NCBI RefSeq assembly: GCF_032854445.1
Contig: NC_088303.1
Coordinates: 16,807,501 to 16,871,500, forward strand
Length of the DNA stretch: 64,000 nucleotides
Source of the DNA: Liolophura sinensis
Taxonomy: Eukaryota; Mollusca; Polyplacophora; Chitonida; Chitonidae
Reading direction: 5' to 3'
Shown: positions 25,901 to 34,100 of the stretch, piece by piece
How the letters are laid out: each line of letters opens with the position of its first letter
How positions within the stretch are numbered: position 1 is the first letter of the stretch
Translations under genes and position numbers: made by a program
The notes under the pieces: generated by a model
The model's database searches: none
What the model was told of the DNA's origin: nothing
What the model saw: the letters and a program-made list of their open reading frames with translations, nothing else

Positions 25901-26875
25901 TTTGGAAAATACTTGATGCTGAGACATTCTTCATTTGGGGACTGGTACATTTCCCACATTACACAAAAAAAGTAAGTAGCTAAGTTTGTTTTATAAATGT
26001 ACATGTTGTCTTAAACTTTAACTTTTCTATTGCTTCAAATATCTTCATAAAAGTAATCAATGTGGGTAGGTAATGATTCAACTATCCACTTAAACTAAAA
26101 TCGACTGTCAAATGTGAAATATCCCTATTAAAAAGTGGGAATCAGTAACGCTTTAAACGTTAAATGAAACAGGTCATGTTCAGATTAATTCTTAAACTAC
26201 CTTTATGCTGGTATGCTTATGTTTATGATCAATACCTTGTATGAATTTTCCAACTGTTCTATGGACAGATTTTTCTAATTGGACGTCTGATAACAAATGC
26301 ATGTGCATGGGTGTTTGTAAACAAATATGACATCATTTGTTTGTGATGAATATATGATAACGACTGATAATTATAACTGATGATAAAATAGCACAATGTC
26401 ATCAAAATATAAAGGCATGACGAGACAAGACGTCCAATTTATTTCTTGTGCAAGTCCCAGGACGGACCCAAAACAATTAAAAAGTAGGGCTCTATAGAAG
26501 ATAATTTTGCCAGGCACCAGGTAAGTTTAAGACTTGGCATTATTATCTGAAGGAACGCACGAGTGACAGATCCGATATTGGAACACATCGTGGCTTGGTA
26601 GCTACATCGAGTCACCAAAACATGTATCTAGTTAGCTTAATGCTGTTACTCATGCATGCCGTGGTGCACATGTTGTAACTTGCCACATGGCCACACACGT
26701 ACGTCGCCCGAACTAAACAATCATCACAGATCAAGTAAGTAACGTGACATGCCCAGAATAGATCGGCTCACCATGGATTGGTGCTATGATTGACATTACC
26801 TGGCAGTGCCTGGGCGTGAACCATTGCAATCACAGCCGGAGATATTCGCCCTAACAGAAATTGACAGGCAGCCAT
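7865..26875 (-). CDS. BtpA-family (F13E9.13-like) protein, 3' end not found
   Basis: Five exons join in phase: 26875-26800, 17419-17337, 11752-11566, 9005-8855, 7992-7865. They give 208 residues. Family blocks in order: VIAMVHAQALPG (residues 14-25), DAVLVENMHDMPYL (54-67), GPVGVQILAGAN (about 94-105), FLRAEGFVF, ADEGL, AGELLRYRR, DIKKKHS, TAKAAEFFQSDGVIVTGSTTG (near the end). These match the BtpA family, a TIM-barrel group named for a cyanobacterial photosystem I assembly factor. Animal members are annotated as F13E9.13-like, putatively mitochondrial, with no established reaction. About 60 C-terminal residues including the GSGVT loop are missing; their exon is unrecognised or left of the window. 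The start at 26875 has a strong context (AAGATGG). The frame is open upstream to 27043 and could add a basic, presequence-like extension. The gene is head-to-head with cyclin E. Confidence 0.9.
8326..8668 (-). repeat. tRNA-derived SINE (family B), near full length
   Basis: On the minus strand a tRNA-like head has an A-box match (TAGCACCGTTGG) and a B-box match (GGGTCAATCC), followed by a ~250-bp body ending in GACGTTAAACCTCAAGCACT. A second copy in the same orientation lies at 52596-52950, and a 3'-end scrap is near 29232. Confidence 0.8.
8855..9005 (-). CDS. BtpA-family gene, exon 4
   Basis: Acceptor ccatcag before 9005, donor gtaaga after 8855. The 151 nt start in phase 1 and end in phase 2. 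Residues FLRAEGFVFSHIADEGL and AGELLRYRRHIGADNV are classic BtpA blocks. A closer AG seven bases inside (cttcag) would break the frame from exon 3, so the outer acceptor is chosen. Confidence 0.92.
9224..9462 (-). repeat. tRNA-derived SINE (family A)
   Basis: The complement shows the family A order: tRNA head with B box, GCTGGCTTCCTCTC segment, GGTTTCCTCC core, and the CTTGAATACGGCGTAAAA end. This copy is diverged (about 80% by eye to the others) and lacks a clear TAAATAAA tail. The central domain resembles the Meta-SINE type seen in bivalves; that name is from memory. Confidence 0.8.
9468..9945. repeat. 30/31-bp minisatellite with 152-bp higher-order unit
   Basis: The unit GGTACTTGGAAACAATACCC + AGTCCATGGT repeats about 15 times. 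A block of five units starting at ACTATGTTACATAACGG (9566) repeats at 9718, giving a 152-bp higher-order period. Long open frames on both strands here are artefacts. Confidence 0.93.
10184..10938. repeat. 33-bp minisatellite array
   Basis: About 23 copies of a 33-bp unit (core GTGTGGAGACCATTTACTTG + TATATGTGAACCT). The unit length is divisible by three, so long false ORFs appear on both strands. Decayed copies continue at 10990-11060 and 11412-11560, on either side of SINE insertions, and reach the donor site of BtpA exon 3. Confidence 0.95.
11062..11148 (+). repeat. SINE family A, 3' end only
   Basis: A truncated copy: TTCCTCCCAATAGCTTGCTG, then ATAAGTGAAACATGCTTGAG, GGCGTAAAACCCC and a TAAATAAATAAA tail. 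It lies directly upstream of a full copy in the same orientation. Confidence 0.8.
11150..11412 (+). repeat. SINE family A, full length
   Basis: Complete element with A box TGGCTGAGTTGG (11166-11177) and B box GAGTTCAAGTCC (11233-11244). The central domain is GGTTTCCCTGGG...TTTTCTCCCAACATAATACTGG, and the 3' end is GTATAAGTGAAATATTCTTG plus an A/T tail. It is inserted inside the decayed part of the 33-bp array. Confidence 0.88.
11566..11752 (-). CDS. BtpA-family gene, exon 3
   Basis: Acceptor tttctag before 11752 and donor gtaaac after 11566. The 187 nt begin in phase 0 and end in phase 1. They encode DAVLVENMHDMPYL, VGPEITAAMTTI and GPVGVQILAGANKQSLAVAQ, the strongest family match in the gene. 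Decayed 33-bp repeats start immediately after the donor. Confidence 0.95.
11757..14355. other. BtpA intron 2, unique AT-rich part
   Basis: Low-complexity tracts (poly-T, TTTATTTATTTA near 11915) and a tRNA-like SINE scrap near 12890-12995 (minus). I see no exon with family similarity. Confidence 0.55.
14360..14745. repeat. 49-bp minisatellite, about 8 copies
   Basis: The unit reads AAAACTCATCCCATTTTTGT + GATATGATACTACATGTACG + TGTACTACC. Some copies lack three bases of TACTACATG. It lies in intron 2 of the BtpA gene. Confidence 0.93.
14750..16590. other. BtpA intron 2, unique part with SINE fragment
   Basis: Holds a poly-G tract at about 15027-15040 and a truncated family A SINE on the minus strand at about 16465-16570 (TGTACTCAAGAATA...GCGGCCAGCATTATG). 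A 60-nt stretch flanked by splice-like sites at 15634-15693 is treated separately as a weak cassette-exon candidate. Confidence 0.55.
16595..17188. repeat. 51-bp palindrome-bearing minisatellite
   Basis: About 11.6 copies of a 51-bp unit. Each contains the inverted repeat GATCTCGAT-CT-ATCGAGATC, flanked by further AGATCT sites, then TTTACCAGGCAGTTGTGTCA. The 17-codon period produces false ORFs up to 211 codons. It lies in intron 2, 149 bp from exon 2. Confidence 0.95.
17337..17419 (-). CDS. BtpA-family gene, exon 2
   Basis: Acceptor gttgcag before 17419, donor gtaagt after 17337; 83 nt, phase 1 in and phase 0 out. It encodes (G)TPAQKFSMSEIVEKACQEA and LYQQCGV, fitting the loop and helix after the PG of exon 1. 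Its first ~31 nt are homologous to the 52-bp repeat that starts at its own acceptor. The exon is sandwiched between two arrays. Confidence 0.92.
17389..18565 (-). repeat. 52-bp array derived from exon-2 splice acceptor
   Basis: About 22 tandem 52-bp units. On the minus strand each reads like the end of intron 1 (TATTATTATGTTGCAG) plus exon-like sequence (GCACACTGGCCCAAAAGTTC). The terminal unit (17389-17440) is the real exon-2 boundary, differing from the consensus at about 10 of 52 positions. Units at the far end (18350-18565) are more diverged. Each unit carries a potential 3' splice site. The length of 52 shifts frame once per unit. Confidence 0.93.
18570..20740. repeat. 59-bp minisatellite array, about 37 copies
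   Basis: The unit contains ATGTGTCCTGTATTATGTGT, GAATGTCACAAAGAAGGGTG and GGTGTTCACCCAGTCATCA. Three variant types alternate (gggtgggtgg, gggtgggtgt and gtgtgtt before TCACCC). The last units from 20455 change to a shorter form with GGTCAGGCAACATTTTGTCC. It abuts the exon-derived array directly. Confidence 0.95.
20985..21782. repeat. 62-bp minisatellite, about 13 copies
   Basis: The unit is GTCAAAGCCTACACTGTCTC + TTCTCTCACTGATACACTAT + TACATGTACCATTGCCACTACA. Copies are close to identical. It lies in intron 1 of the BtpA gene. Confidence 0.95.
21783..22635. other. BtpA intron 1, unique part
   Basis: No gene-like frame or recognisable repeat is visible here beyond AT-rich sequence. Confidence 0.5.
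22636..22935 (+). repeat. tRNA-derived SINE (family C), near full length
   Basis: A tRNA-like head (GGTGGCCTAACTCTTACAGT, B-box-like GGGATTAAGCC) is followed by GTCATACCAAAGACC, the TCATATGTCTGGTGTCTTCA body and a 3' end ATGACGTAAAACCCCA. The minus-strand copy at 50068-50375 shares this order. Confidence 0.75.
23700..23970 (-). repeat. SINE family A, full length
   Basis: A complete copy read on the complement: GGCGTCCGTGGCTCATTTGG head, CAAGTCAAGCTCATGCTGGC, GGTTTCCTTCCACCATAATG core and an A/T-rich tail. A short internal deletion removes part of the TGAGTACGGCG box. Confidence 0.88.
24510..24990. repeat. degenerate 22-23-bp tandem repeat
   Basis: About 20 loose copies of TATCAACATTACCTCACCAA. 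Spacing is irregular, and a longer doublet (CATCTCTCTAAGGCCTGTCA) recurs at 24800 and 24841. It is older and more diverged than the other arrays. Confidence 0.85.
24995..26799. other. BtpA intron 1, promoter-proximal part
   Basis: The minus-strand frame across 25349-25816 is open except for one TGA at 25586-25588. It includes WWWKGMLKFGKNSQCASCF and LRTPQGVHTVRSIIASGSEW. I do not recognise it, and it does not fit BtpA. It may be a decayed coding fragment. The rest shows nothing clear. Confidence 0.4.
26800..26875 (-). CDS. BtpA-family gene, exon 1 (coding part)
   Basis: Encodes MAACQFLLGRISPAVIAMVH then AQALP and the first base of a glycine codon; donor gtaatg follows 26800. VIAMVHAQALPG is the N-terminal strand of BtpA proteins. 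The ATG sits in AAGATGGCTGCC, a strong Kozak context and a YY1-type motif. In-frame ATGs at 26986 and 27043 give an alternative N-terminus rich in Arg, Lys and Ser. Confidence 0.85.
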
Positions 26876-26878
26876 CTT
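26867..26878 (-). promoter_or_regulatory. YY1-type motif over the BtpA start codon
   Basis: AAGATGGCTGCC on the minus strand matches the AAGATGGCNGC YY1 consensus, with the ATG as the start codon. Such overlaps are common in TATA-less housekeeping promoters with short leaders. Confidence 0.55.
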
Positions 26879-27353
26879 GAAATAGATTTCCTGGGAAATC
26901 ATTTTATTGGCTGAAGCCCTGTATCTAGGTATGCGGCGTCCCAAGCAACCAATGAAATTCTTTGTGGCGTTCGCGGAAATCAACATGGCCGATCGCGTGG
27001 ACAGATGTTTACGTTTCGATGTCTCAAAAGAATTGGTGCACACAACTTAAAATTCATACCGCTAAAATTTCACACAAACACATCTGTTTCAGGGATTCAT
27101 GCGCTTCTGTTTGATATGCGGCATGACAATATTTGTGGCCGTGGTGAAGAAATGTCAAAAATTTATTTCAGGTCATTTTGTGAGATGCACTCATCAGCTG
27201 GGCGACTGTAAGAAAACTTAAGTCTATTTATCGTTGTGCCGTAGGTCTCACCGGTACAGCATAAGAGTCAGAAAAGATTATGTCAGGGGTTAGTGATAAT
27301 TTTTGTGCACTTGTGGGTCAGATTAATAGCTCTAAAATTTCATAAAATGTTCA

Positions 27354-27363
27354 TTTTCGCGCC
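27354..27363 (+). promoter_or_regulatory. E2F-type site
   Basis: TTTTCGCGCC contains TTTCGCGC, an exact match to the E2F consensus TTTSSCGC, in the region between the divergent BtpA and cyclin E genes. Confidence 0.5.
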
Positions 27364-27574
27364 TCAAACGGGGATCAACATTCGGCAATGTTCGTTCGGA
27401 AGAAGTTCTGAACATGTCAGTTCACTTTCACTGAGTTTCATTAGGTTGGTAAAAAAGATAAAAACCGTTGATTTTTAGGAAATGTCGTCCTAGGTTCTAA
27501 AGCTTTTATTATCGGATTTAAAGAATGTTTTATTATTTAAATAGATCGAGGGATGTATATTTAAGAGGGAAATA

Positions 27575-27585
27575 TTTTGCGGGAA
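27575..27585 (-). promoter_or_regulatory. E2F-type site
   Basis: TTTTGCGGGAA; the complement contains TTCCCGC, an E2F core. It lies 31 bp upstream of a second E2F-type motif. Confidence 0.5.
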
Positions 27586-27615
27586 TTGATATGCGCGGAC
27601 TTCATGCGTCGTGAC

Positions 27616-27624
27616 TTTGGCGGG
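27616..27624 (+). promoter_or_regulatory. E2F-type site
   Basis: TTTGGCGGG matches the canonical E2F site TTTGGCGG. Together with the neighbour at 27575 it is the best candidate for G1/S control of cyclin E, whose vertebrate and fly promoters are E2F targets. Confidence 0.6.
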
Positions 27625-28150
27625 ATAGCGCTCAGTCCGGCCCAAGCTACGAGGGAGGCGGCTTTGTGTTTCAGTACTTCGGCAATTTACATCGAAATCC
27701 TCGGTCCTAATGCGTTCAAATGTTGTGGGATACATCTGAAAACTAATAGGTTAGGAAATCTTTTAAAGATCTGTGCGATATCCAGTGATAATAATTACTC
27801 TCGTTTAAGTGTCAAGTAAGCTCAAAGTAGAGCGGAGTCCATGTTGAACTGGCTGCTCAGTCGCCCTGCTGTTACGCTAGGGAGCGGGTGTTAGTCAGCT
27901 AGTGGTCTTGTTTTCCATGAAGTGCGTCTCAGAAAGTAGGAGCAGTGTTCTTTTCAGCCCAGTATTCATTGAGTTAGTGTTGAGACAACATGTAGTATTT
28001 TGAGGATTTTACTCGTTTGTGTGTGAACCGAAAATCGGGTGTCGTCGCAATGAAAAAATGAAAACCAGGTCTCGTTTCCTGTATATGCTAGGGTTATAAC
28101 TTTGTGATTTTGATTGCAGTCGGCCTGTGAAGCATCGGGACACAGAAAGG
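27625..28150 (+). other. probable cyclin E 5'UTR region
   Basis: No transcription start can be fixed. A candidate leader exon ends at donor CAA|gtaagc (27815/27816) and a candidate acceptor ttgattgcag ends at 28119, leaving TCGGCCTGTG...AGAAAGG before the ATG at 28151. Confidence 0.4.
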
Positions 28151-28164
28151 ATGTCAAGAAGGAG
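28151..28164 (+). CDS. CCNE: cyclin E exon 1 (coding part)
   Basis: Fourteen coding bases, ATGTCAAGAAGGAG, followed by gtaaga. They encode MSRR plus two bases of a serine codon. Confidence 0.88.
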
Positions 28165-31100
28165 GTAAGAAGGCCATCAAAGATTTCTGTTTTGTAAAAT
28201 TATTTTTCTCGTAAGTTTTCTAGCTTTACAAAAGCGTCGTGGACATTTTGTATGTCCGAAGCACTCAGTGACATTTTGCAATTTTATTATTTTCAGTGCG
28301 AGGTTGCAATCGCGTGGAAGAGAAAATGAAAATGAAGAGAACATCCGGATTGCATGCAGAAAACGGAAAGCTGATGAAGTAAGTGTGAGTTTTGCATATT
28401 TTCATATAAAGCTATGTCTAAAATTTGTTCGCTAAATTTATCCAGGAACCTGTGACGCTAGTTTGAGCTAACTGATATAAGGGCTTACATATGGGCCGGT
28501 AACAAATTATAAAGAATTTCTTCTCATGATATTCCAGGACGATCATCGAGATATGGAAGTATGTAAGCGAAGGCAACAGTTTCAAATCCAAGTGAGTGGC
28601 ATATTTCCTTTATTTTTGGCATTTTACTATAGGAATCTAGGGGATCTTTCGCGCCATCTTGCCCAGGTCTGTCGTCTGGGGACTTTGTGTCAGGTCCCCA
28701 GAAGAAAGTCAGTCCGCAGTTGTTGTGAGATCTGTTGGGCTGATTAGTACTAATGTGGTACATGTTTAAGTTCTTAAGAAGCTGTACACGGACTTTTTCA
28801 TTGATATTTTGCGTTTTTAACAGTTATTCGTGAATTTTACTTTGACCGAATTTTGACGTGAAACATCCGCCATGTTTTTTTTTTTTTGAGGATATGAATA
28901 TTTATGAGGTCACATGTTAAAACCCCAAAGTTTCCTTTGTTGAGAAGACCCCTAGAGTTTATACCCTCTCCAAAGGGTTTATAGTTTCATGAATCTTCAG
29001 TTTATCAACGATACTGTTAAGATAATGTTGAAAATTTTTACTTTGGTCACTTTTTTTCCCTGTCAGTATGTAGATATGTGTAATGCACAGAATACTTTTA
29101 TCTTGCTTTAAGGTAGTCAACTTTATTATCCTGTGCCCTTAATAATGTTTCTTATTTTGAGAGTTTGAACAAGCATTGCCTTGGTAGCTCAGTTTCTTTT
29201 GTTTTAAATTTATAGATCAATTATAGTTTTATGTGAGTGAGTGCTTGGGGTTTAACGTCGTATTTTATGTAAAAGTAGGTCAGATGTGTAGTTGCTTTCA
29301 TTTAATTTTTATATCTTTTATTATTTTGTAAAATTCTTTAAGCCAGTGACACGTGATTCCAATTCCCCCTCAGAATATTTTGGAAAATTGGTGCAGGAGG
29401 CAGAACAATTTTTATTCTTAATTATCATTATTTTGTCTATCTAGTAACAATCCCATGAATAAAACTAAATAATGTTGTGATAATGGGGATGAAACAGTGT
29501 GGGGACAGTGATGGGAAACTATGAATCTTCTCTGATTAGCCTTAAGATTATTGGTAGTGAGGATCTAAAATTGTTAAAGTTTCCAAACATTGTCATTATT
29601 ACGATAGCATAATTTAAATTTGTGAGGAATATTCTTAAATACGGCGAAAAACACCAATCAAATAAATAAATTTGTGAGGAACTCATTTTAATAGTTTGGC
29701 TTCGTTGAAATTGTTATGTAATAATGCTTTTTTTAAAATAAGAATTGGTATTTGAAGGTGTTTTTTTATTCATCCAGTCTTTATGAAGGGTAAGTCTATT
29801 GTTCATTAATGTGTCAAATGACTAAATTTTCAAATAGAAATGAATGTGATCCAGTAGCAGCAAAAGTTCAGATCATGCAGATTGGATGTTATTGATGAAA
29901 CAAATTTATTTTGCAAAGTTGATTAAAATAAAAAGTTTAAGATGACATAAAAAATGCAGAAAAGCAGAATGCAGAATTAGGGCAGGTTAAAAATATCCAG
30001 TGACCTAGTAAGTAAATAATGTAAACTATGATGTTTATGTTGTGTGAAAATGTGGAACTGCTGGGTTGCACAAGTGCTAGCTCTGTTTGCCCTAACCGTA
30101 AAGTAAGGATAACCCAGACCTGTTTTACCAGCCCTATTATGTTAGCAACACCTGTTCTTTAGGACATGGTCAGTACCATTAAGGAAATGTGGACCTGTTG
30201 GGTAACATGCTGTGCTAATGAATTATAAATAGTGCTGTGTAACCTCTGGATTTTTTCATTGTTTCTTTCGCTGAATGCTGTGGTATAGGTACACTTTAAA
30301 CAGTATCAGAGGCTATGCTTAGGTAAAGGTATTTCTGTTGAATTTAGAGTGTTATATCCTATGGTGATGTTAAAGCTATATCCTAACCTGAATGGAGTTG
30401 GTTTGAAAAGAGGGCAATGGTTGTATATTTTTATGCAAGTATGTTTTTTTTTTTAAACTGGAGTCCTCTTTAATCTTTTTTCTTTTTTATCCTCTTTGTT
30501 TCTTTCTTTTTAAGTATTTTTGGTAGTCTTTTGGCATATGTTGGTGAAGCTTAAAGTCTGAACATTCTAATTCTGTGAAAGGGCTTTGTTGAATTCCAGA
30601 AAGGAACTGAGGTGGCTAGTCTTGTTCTGAGACGATACAGTTTTACATGCAGCCTTTAACTTGTGATCTTTAACAGTAATAATGCTTGGAAAGAACACAA
30701 AAGTCCTTTAGGCTGAGTTCTTCTGAAACCAGAAGAAGGGGAGGTAGACAATAGTGGGGTCGTGTGCCAGCAGGGGCAGGCATTGTGTGCCTCACCTGGA
30801 TGCAAATTAACCTGACAGGTAGTAGCCAATAAGAGAGCTGCAATCCTCTGCTGTGAACAGCGGCACGTGCCTGCTATGCTGATTTTGTAATGTGCTTCAT
30901 GAAAGAGAAGAAGCTGGACAGTGAAGGCTGAATCTTAACCTGGCTGCCAGCACCTGACAGCCATTAGTAGATCAATAAAGGTGCCTGATTTGACCACTGA
31001 GTCACAGGTGTTTGGTGCTGTCTGTGCCTGATGGTATTTATGGGCTGACTTCTGTGGTAGTTAAAGAATGCTTACAGTTCCTCAACTAAAATGCATAAGG

Positions 31101-34100
31101 AATCAATATCTGTTCTCTAAATAATGTTTATCTTGTTCAAGTGTAAGTAGTTTTCTTTCTCTTGTGTATGTGTGCATTTGAAAATTTACTTATTGGATAG
31201 ATATTTATATTTTTGAGAACTTTTTGGGTAAATCACTTTGGTATATTTAATTTAGGTTATGAAATATTCAGATGTACATACACTAATAAAAAGACAAATT
31301 TGAATGATCATCATGTGATATAATGAATTGGAAATAGTCAAATGAAATTTTAAAAAAAATGAATAAATAAAAGATGTAAGTACGCCTTACAATTAGGTAG
31401 GAGTAGTGAATGTGACAAATCACATCTTGTGGTAATTTAATTTTTTTTTTCTATCCTGCACTTTATTGTTAAGATATTGCCTGATTTTTGGGTCATTCAA
31501 CACGCACGCCATCCTCTTCCTCCCCCCAGCTCTGACATGCACTCTTCTGCTAAGTGAGGTGCCTGTCAGTCTAGGGCTGCTGTAGCCCCAATCACTCACA
31601 GCTAGAGGGCAAAGGGGTATTGTCCAGGGGTTAGATCTCCTATCGCTGGTCTGTCCCCACAATCCTGGTCACCTGCAGGAAATTTCCCTCCTTTTGCACC
31701 CATTATTCTTAACTCCACTTTGCAGCTGTGTGCATTGCATGAATGAGATAGTTCTTTAAACATCTGTAACTGTATTGCTAACCTTGGGGGGGGGGGGATG
31801 GTGGGGGGGGAACCTCTTCCCCCCGGGTTACTTCCATTCAGATGCAAAATTTCAAAAGAACCTTTAATTGTTACTGTTAGGAGCTGTTTGTTTTGTGTGT
31901 TTATTAAAATGTTGATCTTACAAAAGGACATGTAAATAAATAATGAGATTAAACAGAAGCAATACTAATCAAATTGGTCAGATTTCACGCACACAAAAAA
32001 ATCTTTCCAAGTGAAATGTATTTTCTGTTTTTATGAGTGGAACTTTTGCAAAGTTTGATAGCTTAATCCCAAACAACAGCACACAGCCTGGGCTACTGTA
32101 CACATGTAATTTTGAAGTGGCCCCCAGCTATTTATTATATTATATGTGTACACTTATTTTCTCTTGTTTGTCAGCATAGAAGCATAAATGTACTTTCCTG
32201 TCATCCTGCTTTTTAAAAGGGTGTGACTTCATTGCACTTACATTTGATTACATGACGTAAAAAATGTTTCTTGTCCACAAAACTGCATGGCCCTGGTGAG
32301 TGACTTGTGGGCGGGTTTTACTCAGGTATGTAGAGATTTAAATCCCGAAGTAGTCTGCACTCTGTATTCACACCTATGTTAAAAGTGCCTTTTAATGTGC
32401 CACTGAGTTCCCATGCTCCCATTTCACCACCCATGTCTCACTGGCTGGTAAACCTTTCTGAACATTTGTAGTGAGACATGCATGAGCTTTGTGAATGACA
32501 ATAACCAATGGGAGAGGGGAGCAGAACAGAGCTGTCTACCCACATACCTTGACCTCATTTCACAGCTCCAGTGGAGAGCTAAGCCGAGAGATATTTTATG
32601 AGCAACATACAGGTACATGTAGATGCAAAAATATGATCAGTATGTACTTTATAGGGCTGGCTGCCTTGTGTTGATGTACGTGTATGTGCAGATTGAGGGA
32701 AATTAAAGATAAAAGAACACGGTGGAAGAAAATGAAGTACATAAAGCAGGTTTTGAGAACATAAAGAGAAAACAGCAAAAGAAAATATGTGGTTTTGAGA
32801 GCTTGGCCTCAGTATATCTGAGCTGTTAAACTACTCATTATTTTAAGGTCATGGTCTCATAATAAAAATGTAAATTAAAGATGCACAGGTTAAATAAAAA
32901 TAACAACATATTAACAAACCTGGCAATATCTTGTGAATATATCACTATCTTGTTGCTCTGGCCTTCTGCTGAGAATTTCACTCGGACATCCTAAATTTCC
33001 TTCAAACACCACATTAGTACCCAATATGCTGGTATGTTACACAACAAACACTCCAATATTTAATTTTTCAGATAGTCAATTGTTCATATTTAAGAGCATC
33101 TGGTTTATAATTTTATTGTCATAGAGCTTTATAATTGTCTGATCATAATTTTTTTTAAAAACTATCCACCCTTGAGAGAGTAGAAAGATATGCTGTGGCT
33201 TGCCCATACTTTGGTAACCGCATGTACTAGCTGTTGCGTAAAATTACTTGTTTTGAGAGGTTCACAAAGTGAAGTGTTCATGAAATTAGCTGCTGTGGCA
33301 TAGGCTGTCTAGGCTACAATCTGGACAAGGAGATAGACAGTCTTACTGACAGTGATATAGTGATATTAACAGATGGTTCCAATGACTTTATACTGCACAA
33401 CCTTGTAGGCAGCAGATGGCTGTAGTAGGTCCAGCTTTTCAGCCTGTCTGATCACCCTGATAACTATCTTTAAAGTTAGACTTCAGTCCCTAGCCAAGCA
33501 CACTGCCCCCTCTTCCTCAAATGTTTTGAGGTAGTATATGATAAGGTTGGTAAGACGGGTACGGGTATCCAAAGTAACTTACTAGTTAATGTTGAAATAT
33601 TTCTTCCATGCCATTTGCCTTTTTTTGATTCAAATACCATTATTTTCAAAAGTAATTAATTCAATCCACAATCCTTATTCTCATAACTTCAATACAAAAT
33701 GAACTTTGATTTTGATTGATTTTGTGTTTCAACACAAGTGTAATTTAGTTTTTCCACCAGAAAATGTACATTCCAGTGCCCTTTAAGTAGATTGGAATCT
33801 GTGTTTGAGAAAGCCAGAGTGTTCAGTCAGTCTGAAATCCTGTAAGAGTGTTAATGATAAAAAACCCATTTGTCTTATTCTGCCACTCAGTACTTGGCAT
33901 AGAGCAAAGGACATGGCCTGAATGGTTCTGTAGTGAACATGCCATGCACTTCTACACAAGTTGCTGGGCATTTGTGTGAGCAGGAGTGCTTAACGGTGTT
34001 ATATCACCTGAAAATGAATAGGTAGAACAGTATAAATAGTTACGGGGTAAATGTGCTCCTTTGCAGCACTCCTTTGGTTATGCTAAATGGCACATTAAAT

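Noticed and set aside
31420-31931. Overlapping minus-strand frames of 80-109 codons in cyclin E intron 3
   Set aside because: They cross a poly-G/C tract and have no recognisable domain or splice context.
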